NCBI RefSeq assembly: GCF_004364435.1
Contig: NZ_SOCT01000006.1
Span: 234,647 to 298,646, forward strand
DNA length: 64,000 nucleotides
Direction: 5' to 3'
Source: Pseudomonas sp. LP_7_YM
GTDB lineage: Bacteria > Pseudomonadota > Gammaproteobacteria > Pseudomonadales > Pseudomonadaceae
In this document: positions 8,918 to 20,592 of the stretch, piece after piece
Layout: the number at the start of each line of letters is the position of its first letter
Numbering within the stretch: the first letter of the stretch is position 1
Notes under the pieces: model-generated
Database searches by the model: none
What the model saw: only the letters and a program-made list of their open reading frames with translations
What the model was told of the DNA's origin: nothing
Made by a program: the position numbers and the translations under genes

Positions 8918-10384
8918 ATGACAACTCTTTATAAAGGTAAAGCCTCAAGTGGTGGGACGGGTGAACTAAGGGTCATCGTACGGATCGGTGTGTTTTTTGA
9001 TGGCACCGGCAACAACCGCGTCAACAGCCAGATCGGTGCTGACTGCCAGGCGATGGCGGAAATCTACAATGGCGAGCACATCAAGGAGTGCGGCGGTCGG
9101 CACAGTGATCCATCCAGCAGCTACAGCAATGATCTGACCAACATCGCGAGACTGGCCGATTTTTACAGGCATCAACCTCGGGCGCTGAATGAAGGGGCGG
9201 GGCTTGGGGTGTATGAGTCGATTTATGTCAGCGGCATTGGCACGGTATCCGGCGGGCGGGACTCGCGCCTGTCAGGCCAGGGGTTTGGTCGCGGTAATAC
9301 CGGCGTCGTTGCCAAGGTTTCCAAGGGTGTGAAGAAGATCAGCGCTTTTCTACAAACGTTTGAAATTCACAATCCAGGTTGCGTCATTGCCGGCCTGGAA
9401 TTCGACCTGTTCGGATTCAGTCGCGGCGCGGCGGCGGCCCGTCATCTGGCCAATGAGGTGCTCAAGCAATCGCGAGGTATGCTCGGTCCCGTTCTCGATC
9501 CTTGCAAGCTACCGTTGTCGATCGACTTTTCCTGGTCGGCGGGAAGCGTGCGACTCAAGGTCATCGGCCTGTTCGATACCGTAGCGGCCATAGGAAGCAT
9601 TGCTGATCTGGGCAACATCCGCGATGCAGCCAATGCGCGGGTCAATTTGTATCTGCCTCCCGGATGTGCGCAACAGGTCTTGCACCTGGTGGCAGCTGAC
9701 GAGTGCCGACGCAATTTCGCCTTGAACAGCGTGGCACCGGACTGGCCTCGCGAGATCGTGCTGCCTGGCAGCCATTCGGACATCGGCGGCGGCTATCAGC
9801 CGCAGAGCGTGGAAACGGTCGCCCTCACCAAGCCCCGCCGCAGTCTGGTCAGCGCCAGTACGCCCTCCGAGACCAGCGATGCCTGGCGGCAGACTCATGC
9901 CGAAATGTGCAGCCTGGACGCAGAGCGTTGGATCGACCCCAAGGACGAAACCGCTTCAATCAGCGTCGAGTGCCATGAACGGCTGGGACAACGAGGTCGA
10001 GGAATGAAAACCGTGGTGGCAAGGGTGAAGCTTCAGCGCAAGGTGTTCGGCCACCTCTCGCGGGTTTATTTGCGAGTGATGCACGCTTTGGCGTGTGATG
10101 AGGGTGTGCCATTCAGCCCGGTACCGGACGCAGCAGACATCAGCCTTCCTCCGGAGCTCAGAGGGATAGCCGTCAAGTTGATTGCTTATGCGCGGGGCCA
10201 GGGTGAACCGCTGTCAGCGCAAGAACGGCTGCTCTTGTATCGTCGGTATATCCACTGCTCTGCGCACTGGAATGCCACGCTAGGGCGACGTGGAGCGCTG
10301 GTGGACAGTCTGTTTCTGAACGCGCCTGCAGCAAAGGGGCGGCAGCGATTCGCGAACAGGCCGCGGTCGGGTTATCCGCTGTGA
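8918..10384 (+). CDS. DUF2235 alpha/beta-hydrolase, T6SS phospholipase effector (Tle) type
   Basis: 488 residues. VFFDGTGNN near residue 30 and the nucleophile elbow GFSRGAAAAR (Ser168) are the signatures of the DUF2235/Tle1-like group. Candidate acid and base residues are Asp220 (FDTVA) and His286/Asp288 (GSHSDIGGGY). Related type VI effectors hydrolyse membrane phospholipids of rival cells. No VgrG, PAAR or immunity gene is adjacent: the next gene is a DUF2789 gene on the other strand and the upstream 725 bp are non-coding. The ATG at 8918 is preferred over a TTG two codons upstream. The role as a secreted effector is inferred from the family. Confidence 0.75.
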   Translation: MTTLYKGKASSGGTGELRVIVRIGVFFDGTGNNRVNSQIGADCQAMAEIYNGEHIKECGGRHSDPSSSYSNDLTNIARLADFYRHQPRALNEGAGLGVYESIYVSGIGTVSGGRDSRLSGQGFGRGNTGVVAKVSKGVKKISAFLQTFEIHNPGCVIAGLEFDLFGFSRGAAAARHLANEVLKQSRGMLGPVLDPCKLPLSIDFSWSAGSVRLKVIGLFDTVAAIGSIADLGNIRDAANARVNLYLPPGCAQQVLHLVAADECRRNFALNSVAPDWPREIVLPGSHSDIGGGYQPQSVETVALTKPRRSLVSASTPSETSDAWRQTHAEMCSLDAERWIDPKDETASISVECHERLGQRGRGMKTVVARVKLQRKVFGHLSRVYLRVMHALACDEGVPFSPVPDAADISLPPELRGIAVKLIAYARGQGEPLSAQERLLLYRRYIHCSAHWNATLGRRGALVDSLFLNAPAAKGRQRFANRPRSGYPL

Positions 10385-10402
10385 GATCTCACATTGAGTA
10401 CG

Positions 10403-10423
10403 GGCGGCCTCGCTGTGGCCGCC
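10403..10423. terminator. GC-rich hairpin between convergent genes
   Basis: GGCGGCC (10403-10409) pairs perfectly with GGCCGCC (10417-10423), between the convergent lipase and DUF2789 genes. There is no clear T-run, so termination is likely but not certain. Confidence 0.45.
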
Positions 10424-10441
10424 TGAATTCAAAGGTTTGCG

Positions 10442-10678
10442 TTATTTTTTGTCGTGTAACCGTTGATTCAGTTCATCGACCACCGGTGCCCAATCATCGT
10501 CTTCCCGCAACTTTTCTTTTAGCAGACTGGCTTGCTGCGGCGTCCAGAATTGGGCATCGATCAGCTTTACGTCATCCGGTAGCGGATGTTTGCCAATGAA
10601 AGCGTCGATGCTTGCTTCATCGGAATCCAGTCCCAGTTGGTCGAACAGTGTGGCAAGCGTCAGTGTGTCGAGATCCAT
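10442..10678 (-). CDS. DUF2789 family small protein
   Basis: 78 residues, acidic, with the pattern LFDQLGL...IDAFIGKH-LP-DVKL and DDWAPVVDEL. I recognise this as DUF2789, a small cytoplasmic family of unknown function common in pseudomonads. AAGGGGA lies a few bases before the ATG. It is unlikely to be the immunity protein of the neighbouring lipase because it is found widely without one and lies on the opposite strand. Confidence 0.8.
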   Translation of the reverse strand: MDLDTLTLATLFDQLGLDSDEASIDAFIGKHPLPDDVKLIDAQFWTPQQASLLKEKLREDDDWAPVVDELNQRLHDKK

Positions 10679-11004
10679 GATGTCCCCTTGGCGGGCCGAA
10701 GCCCCGATTGGTGTTTGTCAGTCGTTGTTATGAGTGCTCATGGCGGGCAGGAGTTCTACACATTTGCTGGCATGCTTGTTTGTCATCGCCTGCCTGCCGT
10801 CGCTGTGGACACCCCCAACAGCGGCGTCCGGTACAAAAACAGCTACATTACGGACGAAAGGCATATATCCCGTATAGGCCCTGACCCGGTAGAATCCAGC
10901 TTCGTGCCAGCGTCCGGCACCCAGGACGCATCGATTTTCATTGTCTTCTTTTTCCTTGCCTGGCCGCTGGTCGGGCAAGCTCTATCAGGTTGGGAGTTTG
11001 TGCA
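10679..11004. other. Intergenic region, nothing recognised
   Basis: About 325 bases between two divergently read genes. Frames on both strands are open here but lack start signals and recognisable sequence. It should hold both promoters; no clear -35/-10 pair was found. Confidence 0.3.
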
Positions 11005-11472
11005 TTGGCAGTAAGTAATCTGGATACCCATGCGTTATTCGTGCTTGGAGATTTGCGCGCGAAGCTGGTAAAGCAATTCCAGGCACGTTTCGTATATGTC
11101 ATCGAGCAGTCTCCCGAGGGCATTTACATGTCCGAAATCGACACCGAAACCGCATTGGTGGTCGATGACAAACCACGTCTGGAGCTGAAAGTAGGCGATC
11201 ACTTTCGCGCCGCCGTACTGCCCAGCCGCGAAGGCGGGAAGTTCGAGATCCGCTTTCGCGAGATCAAGATGACTATCTACGGCCTGGGCGAATACGCCTT
11301 TGTTGATGTGCCTGAAGGTCACGGTATCGTGTTCAAGGAATCCCACAGCGTATTCATGGTGTTCGCCGCCCATGAGCAAATCCAGCTGGGCCTGAGCAAG
11401 ATCCTCAAGACCGCCACCGCCAAGGCCGCCAAATGGCGCAAGGGCGAACTGGTGTTCAAGGCCAGCGAGTAA
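11005..11472 (+). CDS. Conserved hypothetical protein (TTG start)
   Basis: 155 residues, mixed charge, no signal peptide or membrane segment. It begins AVSNLDTHALFVLGDLRAKLVKQF. The start is placed at TTG 11005 because GGGAG lies 8 bases upstream and the first ATG would remove about 40 well-formed residues. The middle (VGDHFRAAVLPSREGGKF) could be a small beta-barrel and the C-terminus is lysine-rich. I recall close relatives in other pseudomonads but no assigned function, and the neighbours give no clue. Confidence 0.7.
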   Translation: MAVSNLDTHALFVLGDLRAKLVKQFQARFVYVIEQSPEGIYMSEIDTETALVVDDKPRLELKVGDHFRAAVLPSREGGKFEIRFREIKMTIYGLGEYAFVDVPEGHGIVFKESHSVFMVFAAHEQIQLGLSKILKTATAKAAKWRKGELVFKASE

Positions 11473-11498
11473 CCCGCCAGCCTCGAATCGCCGATGAT

Positions 11499-11977
11499 TC
11501 AGAAACGCGTCTGTACCGCCAGCTCCAGGGTTCGCGGTTCACCCAGGTAGTACGCTGGCGAGACCTGGGCGAAGTGCGCATACACCTCGTCGGTGAGGTT
11601 ACGCACCCGTCCGGTAATGGACGTGTGACTGTCCAGCCTGAAGGTCAGAAAGTTGCCATACAGCGTGTATAACGGCACTGTCCGGATATTGGCATTGTCG
11701 GCATACACCGACGCCACATAACGTGCGTCCATACCGCCTTGCCAGTCCGGGGTGAAATCGTAAGCCAGCCACAGGTTGCCGACTCGGCCGGGGACATTGG
11801 CGGGCGTGTTGCCACCACTCCGGTCGCAGTCTTTTCGTCGAACGTGTCGGAGCGTGCGTCGACCCACGCACATTGCCTTCCAGCAGCCGTGCGGGCGTGA
11901 TCCGCAGCGAACTGGCCAGTTAGCCCCCGTGAGAACTGTTGCCCCACCGGGATGCTGTTGGTTGGGTCTTGCGGGTC
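11499..11977 (-). pseudogene. C-terminal remnant of a TonB-dependent outer-membrane receptor
   Basis: The last frame ends RTLELAVQTRF, the classic terminal beta-strand with C-terminal Phe. Before it come LWLAYDFTPDWQGGMDARYVAS and VRNLTDEVYAHFAQ, typical of siderophore or copper receptors. Upstream pieces lie in different frames: DPQDPTNSIPVGQQ, LASSLRITPARLLEGNV and WVDARSDTFDEK. At least three frameshifts are therefore needed to read about 160 residues. The plug domain and most of the barrel (some 500 residues) are missing. Confidence 0.85.
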
Positions 11978-12205
11978 ACAGCGGGCAACCGAAGGCGGTG
12001 TAGAGCGTCGGGAGTTTCTGTTCGCCCCGTTTGAATGGATCAACGGTCAGCGCGCGCCATCGGTGGAACAGTACTCGCCGCCGCTGCCGTTGAGTTGCAT
12101 TCCGACCATCTGGCCATGCCCGATGCTGCGGGCGAACGCGTTGAACAGGACGCAGCAATAAAGCATCCATGCGATCAGGTGTCGGTCTGAGCGGGCCAGT
12201 TTCAT
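11976..12205 (-). pseudogene. DUF2946-like small membrane protein, frameshifted and cut off
   Basis: Starting at ATG 12205, the frame reads MKLARSDRHLIAWMLYC and GHGQMVGMQLNGSGGEYCS, which I recognise as the start of Pseudomonas DUF2946 proteins. It stops after 52 residues. The adjacent frame continues with a plausible DPFKRGEQKLPTL and FGCPL, then runs straight into the TonB-receptor remnant near 11977. In relatives the protein should continue past GCPLC into a membrane segment. This looks like a deletion joining the two genes. Confidence 0.65.
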
Positions 12206-12610
12206 GGCGCAGGAATGTATCAGAAGTGATGCGATAAGTGGTGTGCAACAACGTGGCGCGAATCGCTCTTGAGTCGCTACGCGTGCGTATCGGGTTCGGG
12301 TGGGGTGTTGTCTGGGCTGGCACATTAGAAAAGCAACGGCAATCCGAGATTCTGCGCAGGATCGTGTGGTACGCAGAATCCGTGGTGGACCGGAGGCTAC
12401 GACGGCAGCGAAACCGGCGTGCCTGACAGGCATTTGCGTCCTGATCCACCGCCTTCGCCACTGTCGCACAGCTCCAGCAGCTCCCACAGGTGTGGAGTCA
12501 GTCTTCAATCCTGATCCTGCTTTTGCTTTTCCCACGCGCCGGTACGGACGACACGGTGCGCGACTTGGGTGCGGGGCCAACGCAGGCGGCGCGACCACGC
12601 CCAGCAACAA
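12206..12610. other. Intergenic region behind the Mrp operon
   Basis: About 400 bases. An AGCTCCCACAGG motif (12479-12490) resembles half of the dispersed intergenic repeats of this genome. No gene, riboswitch or clear terminator for the Mrp operon was recognised. Confidence 0.35.
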
Positions 12611-12979
12611 TCACTTCCCCTCATGCCGTCCCTCGGAAACCTCCGGCGGCACGTCGGCATCCCCCGCCATACGCTTGCGAAATAACCCGGTCCGCGCCAG
12701 TAGCAACGTCGTCACCGGCACCGTAATCGCCAGCAGAATCGGAATCAGCCAGGCGTGCAACACAGGCTCTTCCTTCAATGCCGAGAAATAGACAATCGAC
12801 GCCAATGCTACACACCAGGCGCCAATCGTCGATGCCAGGGCAGGCGGATGCATGCGCTGGAAAAAGTCTTTCATGCGCAATAACCCCAGTGCCCCGATCA
12901 AGGCAAACAGGCTGCTGGCGACTAGCAATACCGCCGTCAGCACTTCGATCCAAAACGGCAGGACATGCAGCGAATTCAT
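12611..12979 (-). CDS. mnhG: Mrp-type Na+(K+)/H+ antiporter subunit G
   Basis: 122 residues with three hydrophobic segments. The stretch FALIGALGLLRMKDFFQRMHPPA is characteristic of MrpG/PhaG subunits. Its ATG overlaps the mnhF stop (ATGA at 12976-12979), showing translational coupling. It is the last gene of the six-gene operon. Mrp complexes expel Na+ or K+ in exchange for protons and support alkaline pH and salt tolerance; the small subunits E, F and G are needed for assembly. Confidence 0.92.
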   Translation of the reverse strand: MNSLHVLPFWIEVLTAVLLVASSLFALIGALGLLRMKDFFQRMHPPALASTIGAWCVALASIVYFSALKEEPVLHAWLIPILLAITVPVTTLLLARTGLFRKRMAGDADVPPEVSEGRHEGK

Positions 12980-13254
12980 TCGATCACCTCGCCGCGTAGC
13001 AGGAATTTAGCCAGGGCGAACGAACCCACAAACCCGAACAGCGCGATCAACAGCGCGGCCTCGAAGTAGGTGTCACTGGCATAGCGAATCCCCAACACCA
13101 GCATCATCAGCATGGCCAGCAGGTACAGATAATCCAGCGCCAGAACCCGATCCTGCGCCGATGGGCCTTTGAACAGGCGGATAAGGGTCAGGATCATCGC
13201 CACCGTAAACAGCGACAAGCTGAGCAGAATCGCGTTGGTGAGCAGCGGGCTCAT
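12976..13254 (-). CDS. mnhF: Mrp-type Na+(K+)/H+ antiporter subunit F
   Basis: 92 residues, three hydrophobic segments. The RLFKGPSAQDRVLALD motif near residue 27 is conserved in MrpF proteins. Both ends overlap neighbours by four bases: ATGA with mnhE at 13251-13254 and with mnhG at 12976-12979. Inner-membrane component of the antiporter. Confidence 0.92.
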   Translation of the reverse strand: MSPLLTNAILLSLSLFTVAMILTLIRLFKGPSAQDRVLALDYLYLLAMLMMLVLGIRYASDTYFEAALLIALFGFVGSFALAKFLLRGEVIE

Positions 13255-13739
13255 TGGAAAATCTCCATCAGCGGACGTTCGTAAGTACGTTTGAAGTGCG
13301 CGATGAAGTGCGCTTCGTCCTCCAGATCGAACACATGCATCAACAGGACGCTGCGATCCAGCGCCAACTCCGACCAGACAGTGCCGGGCACCACGGTGCA
13401 AATCATCGCCAGCGCCGCCAGACCATGGGCGTCGTGCAAATCCAGCGGCACCTTGACGAACGCCGAACGTGGCGGCCGTTGACCTGCGCGTAAAACATCC
13501 CATGCCACCGCCAGATTCGAAACCAGAACGTCACGGCCCACCAGAAAAAACAGTTTCAACGCCACACCCGGCTTGCGGACTCGTGCAGGCAGCGGGCGCA
13601 AGGGTGCGAACATGATCGGCGCAAGCAAGCCGAGCAACGCGCCGAGCAGCAGATTGCCCGCGCTCAGTGACAGGTTCAGCAACAGCCACAACGCCCATAA
13701 CGACAGTGACAGCAGGGGCGCAGGGAACAGACGCTTCAT
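13251..13739 (-). CDS. mnhE: Mrp-type Na+(K+)/H+ antiporter subunit E
   Basis: 162 residues. Two to three N-terminal membrane segments (LLSLSLWALWLLLNLSL...) are followed by a soluble domain with VPGTVWSEL, usual for MrpE. The start at 13739 overlaps the mnhD stop as ATGA. A longer in-frame reading to 13913 lies inside mnhD and is rejected. The conserved spacing and overlaps make this start secure. Confidence 0.92.
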   Translation of the reverse strand: MKRLFPAPLLSLSLWALWLLLNLSLSAGNLLLGALLGLLAPIMFAPLRPLPARVRKPGVALKLFFLVGRDVLVSNLAVAWDVLRAGQRPPRSAFVKVPLDLHDAHGLAALAMICTVVPGTVWSELALDRSVLLMHVFDLEDEAHFIAHFKRTYERPLMEIFQ

Positions 13740-15409
13740 GGCTGGACCTCTGCGGTTGCGGGTGAGGGCACGGGCCTGGCAGCCATGACCGACAACACAT
13801 ATTGCTGCGGATCGTGCAGTGCCTGAGCGGTGTCCTGGGTGTAGCGCAGCAGGCCTTGAGCCTTGAAGGTAAGCACGATGCAGGCGCCCAGCAGCAGCGC
13901 GATCGGAATGCATTCGTTGCGACGCAGCGCCGGTGACGGGCGATCCTGAGCGGTCCAGAAGCGCTTGATGCCGACGCGCACGAAGGCAAACAGCGAGGCC
14001 AGGCCCGAGAGGATCAGCAGCGCTACCAAGGTCCAGCTGTCGGCGCGAATGGCTTCATTCTTCGCCACGTCAAGACCCAGTGGATTAAGCAGGGCGCTGA
14101 TCAGCGTCAGCTTGCCGAGAAAGCCTGACAGCGGCGGCATGCCGATGATCAGCAGCGCACAGGCAATGAAGCTCAGCCCCAAAAACGCCATGGTCCAGGG
14201 AATCACCTGACCGACCACGGCCTTCTGCTCGTCGTCGAGGTTGGTTCCCGGCAGCGGATGCAGGGACTCCATCGTCTTGGGCAGTTGATCGGCGTCGACC
14301 TCCAGCGGTATTTCGTTGGCCGAGCGCGAACGTTCGATCAGCTCGGCCAGCAGGAACAGCGCGCTCAGGGCCAGGGTCGAGCTGACCAGATAAAACAGCG
14401 CGCCTGCGGTCAGGCTCGGTTGGCCGAAACCGATGGCCGACAGCAGAATGCCGGCCGACACCAGGATGCTCAGGCTGGCCATACGCTCCAGACGCTGGGC
14501 GGCAACCACGGAAATGGCCGCCACAGCCAGCGTCATCATGCCACCCCAGATCAGCCATTGGCCACCAAAGAACGCCGAGGCCCCGGCCCGACCGGAGAAC
14601 AACAGGGTCCACAAACGCAGCAGGGTGTAGGCGCCGACCTTGGTCATCAGCGCAAACAGCGCAGCCACCGGCGCACTGGCCGCAGAGTAGGCCGGCACCA
14701 GCCAGAAATTGAGCGGCCACATACCGGCCTTTGCCAGAAAAGCGACCGCGAGAATCGCTGCGCCTGCATGCAACAGGCCCAGATCGGCCTCGGACACCTG
14801 CGGAATCTTGACCGCTAGATCCGCGAGATTCAAGGTGCCGGTGACGCCATAAATCAGCGCCGCGCCAATCAGAAACAGCGACGAAGCCAGCAGGTTGATG
14901 GTGATGTAATGAAGACCAGCCGAGACGCGGGCACGTCCCGAACCGTGCAGCATCAAGCCGTAGGACGCTGCCAGCAACACCTCGAAAAACACGAACAGGT
15001 TGAACAGGTCGGCGGTCAGGAACGCCCCGTACAGTCCCATCAACTGAATCTGGAACAGCACGTGAAAACTCGCACCGGCCCGATCCCAACGCGCCAGGGC
15101 GAACAACAGCGCGCAGAATGCGACGATGCCGGTCAGTACCAGCATCAGCGCCGAGAGATGATCGACCACCAGCACGATGCCGAACGGCGAAGCCCAGTTG
15201 CCCGGCAAGTACACGCCGATGGAGCCGGTGGTGCCGGTCTTCTGCACCCACATCATCAAGGTGATGGCGATCGCAAGGCCCAGCGCGGTGGACAGCAGAT
15301 TGATGCGTGCTTTCAGCGGCCGGTGTTTTTCTCCCAGCCAGAGCATCAAAGCGGCAGTGAGCACCGGCAGCAGGATCGGCGCGATGATCAATTGATTCAT
15401 CAGGCTCAT
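13736..15409 (-). CDS. mnhD: Mrp-type Na+(K+)/H+ antiporter subunit D
   Basis: 557 residues with about 14 membrane segments; homologous to the proton-pumping NuoN/NuoM subunits of complex I. LFNLFVFFEVLLAASYGLM contains the conserved glutamate of this family, and lysines and histidines line later helices (AFLAKAGMWPLNFWLVPAY). The first Met is chosen because it overlaps the mnhC stop as ATGA. A charged insertion around residues 365-395 (SRSANEIPLEVDADQLPK) is typical of the pseudomonad and rhizobial proteins. Confidence 0.93.
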   Translation of the reverse strand: MSLMNQLIIAPILLPVLTAALMLWLGEKHRPLKARINLLSTALGLAIAITLMMWVQKTGTTGSIGVYLPGNWASPFGIVLVVDHLSALMLVLTGIVAFCALLFALARWDRAGASFHVLFQIQLMGLYGAFLTADLFNLFVFFEVLLAASYGLMLHGSGRARVSAGLHYITINLLASSLFLIGAALIYGVTGTLNLADLAVKIPQVSEADLGLLHAGAAILAVAFLAKAGMWPLNFWLVPAYSAASAPVAALFALMTKVGAYTLLRLWTLLFSGRAGASAFFGGQWLIWGGMMTLAVAAISVVAAQRLERMASLSILVSAGILLSAIGFGQPSLTAGALFYLVSSTLALSALFLLAELIERSRSANEIPLEVDADQLPKTMESLHPLPGTNLDDEQKAVVGQVIPWTMAFLGLSFIACALLIIGMPPLSGFLGKLTLISALLNPLGLDVAKNEAIRADSWTLVALLILSGLASLFAFVRVGIKRFWTAQDRPSPALRRNECIPIALLLGACIVLTFKAQGLLRYTQDTAQALHDPQQYVLSVMAARPVPSPATAEVQP

Positions 15410-15749
15410 TCACTGTTCTCCCGACCGTCTACATGGTCGTTGCCGGTCAGGCCTCGGGAGGCGAGCAGCACCACCAGAAACAATGCGGTCATGGCGAAAC
15501 TGATGACGATGGCCGTAAGGACCAGCGCCTGGGGCAGTGGATCGGTATAGTTGAGCAGGTCCTGCGGCACGCCATTTTTGATGACCGGCTCCTTGCCGAT
15601 AAACAGGCTGCCCATGCTGAAGATGAACAGATTGACGCCATAGGACAGCAGGCACAGGCCCATGACCACCTGAAAGGTCCGTGGCCGCAGGATCAGCCAC
15701 ACGCCGGACGCGGCGAGCACGCCAATGGCGATGGCAATGACTTGCTCCA

Positions 15750-15750
<1 letters not shown>
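15406..15750 (-). CDS. mnhC: Mrp-type Na+(K+)/H+ antiporter subunit C
   Basis: 114 residues with three membrane segments, homologous to NuoK. GLCLLSYGVNLFIFSMG and DPLPQALVLTAIVISFAMTA are the conserved helices of MrpC. It overlaps the fused subunit A/B gene by one base (TGATG) and mnhD by four. Confidence 0.93.
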
Positions 15751-18704
<2,954 letters not shown>

Positions 18705-19107
18705 AGGCTTCTAATCTGCGAATAAATGTCGAGGATCATACGTGTCGGGCCCTGCATCACCAACCGCCAAGATGTCGCAGAATCCTACAAGATCGATAGC
18801 AGCAGCGTAGCTGACCCTCAGAGGGAGGTCGGTTGAGCAGATGAATCCCCTGTAGCAGCCGCCGGAGGTTTTCCCAAGCCGTCAGAGCGGTCTGTCAGCA
18901 CACACGGATCCGGCGGAATGCGCAGCCCTAACGTGAGCGACTCACTCACGATCCGGTGGTGAATCGCTGGGGCAGGTGAAGGGTTACCGGCCCATCGCGA
19001 ATCAATCCGCTCCCACAGGATCCAGCTCAGGTCGCTCCACCTTTGCGGCGACAGGTGAAGATTGGTGCGGTTTAAGCCACAATGCTTGCCAGTTTCCGGA
19101 GCGCCCC
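18705..19107. other. Intergenic region between divergent Mrp operon and tusA
   Basis: About 400 bases that must hold promoters for both directions. It contains several repeat-like pieces, the clearest at 18994-19020. No gene is supported. Confidence 0.4.
18994..19020. repeat. Dispersed intergenic repeat half-element
   Basis: Sequence of the form TCGCGAATCAATCCGCTCC followed by CACAGGA, close to the copies at 46907-46930 and 50967-50990. Confidence 0.55.
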
Positions 19108-19362
19108 ATGTCTGATTCCATCCAACACCTTGCCGTTGACGCCGTCCTCGACGCGACCGGTCTCAATTGCCCAGAGCCTGTGATGATGCTGCATCAAAAG
19201 GTGCGCGATCTGCCAGCCGGTGGTTTGCTCAAGGTCATTGCCACTGACCCCTCGACTCAGCGCGACATCCCCAAGTTCTGTGTCTTTCTGGATCATGAAC
19301 TGGTCGACAGGCAGGTGGCCGACGGCGTTTACCTGTACTGGATTCGCAAGAACCCCGCATGA
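19108..19362 (+). CDS. tusA: Sulfur carrier protein TusA
   Basis: 84 residues. GLNCPEPVM carries the sulfur-accepting cysteine (Cys21) of the TusA/SirA family, followed by the two-layer fold (LKVIATDPSTQRDIPKFC). TusA accepts persulfide from IscS and relays it towards 2-thiouridine in tRNA and other sulfur pathways. GGAG lies 6 bases upstream of the ATG. It precedes pdxB by 87 bases on the same strand, an arrangement I recall from other pseudomonads. Confidence 0.93.
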   Translation: MSDSIQHLAVDAVLDATGLNCPEPVMMLHQKVRDLPAGGLLKVIATDPSTQRDIPKFCVFLDHELVDRQVADGVYLYWIRKNPA

Positions 19363-19449
19363 GTGCCTGCTGCCCCGATTGACTGACTGCGCCGCGCTGG
19401 TTCCCCGGCACGCGAGCGCCTACACTGCCGCGACTCCAGGGAGCCCACC

Positions 19450-20592
19450 ATGCGCATAGTTGCCGACGAAAACATTCCACTGCTCGACGCTTTCTTTTCC
19501 GGCCTTGGCGACATCCGTCGTCATCCGGGACGTACCCTCGACCGCGCTGCGGTGGCCGACGCTGACATCCTGCTGGTGCGCTCGGTGACCAAGGTCAACC
19601 GCGAACTGCTCGAAGGCACAGCGGTTCGTTTCGTTGGGACCTGCACCATCGGTACCGATCACCTCGATCTCGACTACTTCAATGACGCCGGTATCCAGTG
19701 GGCCAGCGCGCCCGGCTGCAACGCCCGCGGGGTGGTGGATTATGTCCTTGGCAGCTTGCTGACGCTGGCGGAAATCGAAGGCGCCGATCTGGGCCGACGC
19801 ACGTATGGCGTGGTGGGGGCGGGACAGGTCGGCGGTCGGCTGATCAAGGTGCTGCGCGAACTGGGCTGGAAAGTCCTGGTCTGCGATCCACCCCGGCAGG
19901 CTGCCGAAGGCGGCGATTACGTCAGCCTCGATGAGATCATCGAGCAATGCGATGTTGTCAGCCTGCATACACCCTTGAACAAGGCCGGCGATCTGCCGAC
20001 CTGGCACCTGTTTGACCGCGCACGCCTGCGACAACTCAGGCAGGGTGCGTGGCTGATCAACGCGGCCCGCGGCCCGATCGTGGATAATGCAGCGCTGCTT
20101 GAGGTGCTGCTCGAGCGTGAAGACCTGCAGGCGGTGCTGGATGTCTGGGAACAGGAGCCGCTGGTGGACGTGGAGCTGGCCGAGTTGTGCGTCATCGGGA
20201 CACCGCATATTGCCGGATACAGCCTCGATGGGCGCCAGCGCGGCACCGCGCAGATCTACCATGCGCTGTGCGCGCATCTCGGACAAGCACCCGCCATCTT
20301 TCTTGACGACCTGCTGCCCAAACCCTGGCTGGCGCAGGTCTCGCTGGACGCTGCTACCGATCCGGCGTGGGCGCTGAACATGCTTTGCCGTGGCGTCTAT
20401 GATCCGCGCCGCGACGACGCGGATTTCCGTCGGAGTCTGGTGGGTGACTCTGTCAGCCAGCGTCTGGCCTTCGATGCCCTGCGTAAGCACTATCCGCCAC
20501 GTCGGGAAATCGAAGGCCTGCGGGTGAGCATCGACGGGCATTGTGCAAACCTGCAGCGGATTGTTCAGGCGCTGGGTGCGGTATCGGTTTAA
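19450..20592 (+). CDS. pdxB: Erythronate-4-phosphate dehydrogenase
   Basis: 380 residues, the normal PdxB length. A D-2-hydroxyacid dehydrogenase fold with the NAD-binding GVVGAGQVGGRL near 118-130, the conserved NAARGPIVD near 208 and the catalytic His in GTPHIAGYS. The extra C-terminal domain (from about 285) separates PdxB from other hydroxyacid dehydrogenases. It catalyses the second step of the DXP-dependent pyridoxal phosphate pathway. GGGAG precedes the ATG. Its stop codon overlaps the stop of the convergent zeta-toxin-like gene (20589-20592). Confidence 0.95.
   Translation: MRIVADENIPLLDAFFSGLGDIRRHPGRTLDRAAVADADILLVRSVTKVNRELLEGTAVRFVGTCTIGTDHLDLDYFNDAGIQWASAPGCNARGVVDYVLGSLLTLAEIEGADLGRRTYGVVGAGQVGGRLIKVLRELGWKVLVCDPPRQAAEGGDYVSLDEIIEQCDVVSLHTPLNKAGDLPTWHLFDRARLRQLRQGAWLINAARGPIVDNAALLEVLLEREDLQAVLDVWEQEPLVDVELAELCVIGTPHIAGYSLDGRQRGTAQIYHALCAHLGQAPAIFLDDLLPKPWLAQVSLDAATDPAWALNMLCRGVYDPRRDDADFRRSLVGDSVSQRLAFDALRKHYPPRREIEGLRVSIDGHCANLQRIVQALGAVSV

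Noticed and set aside
10442..10678. DUF2789 gene as immunity partner of the lipase
   Set aside because: It is convergent, not cotranscribed, and belongs to a widespread family found without lipases.
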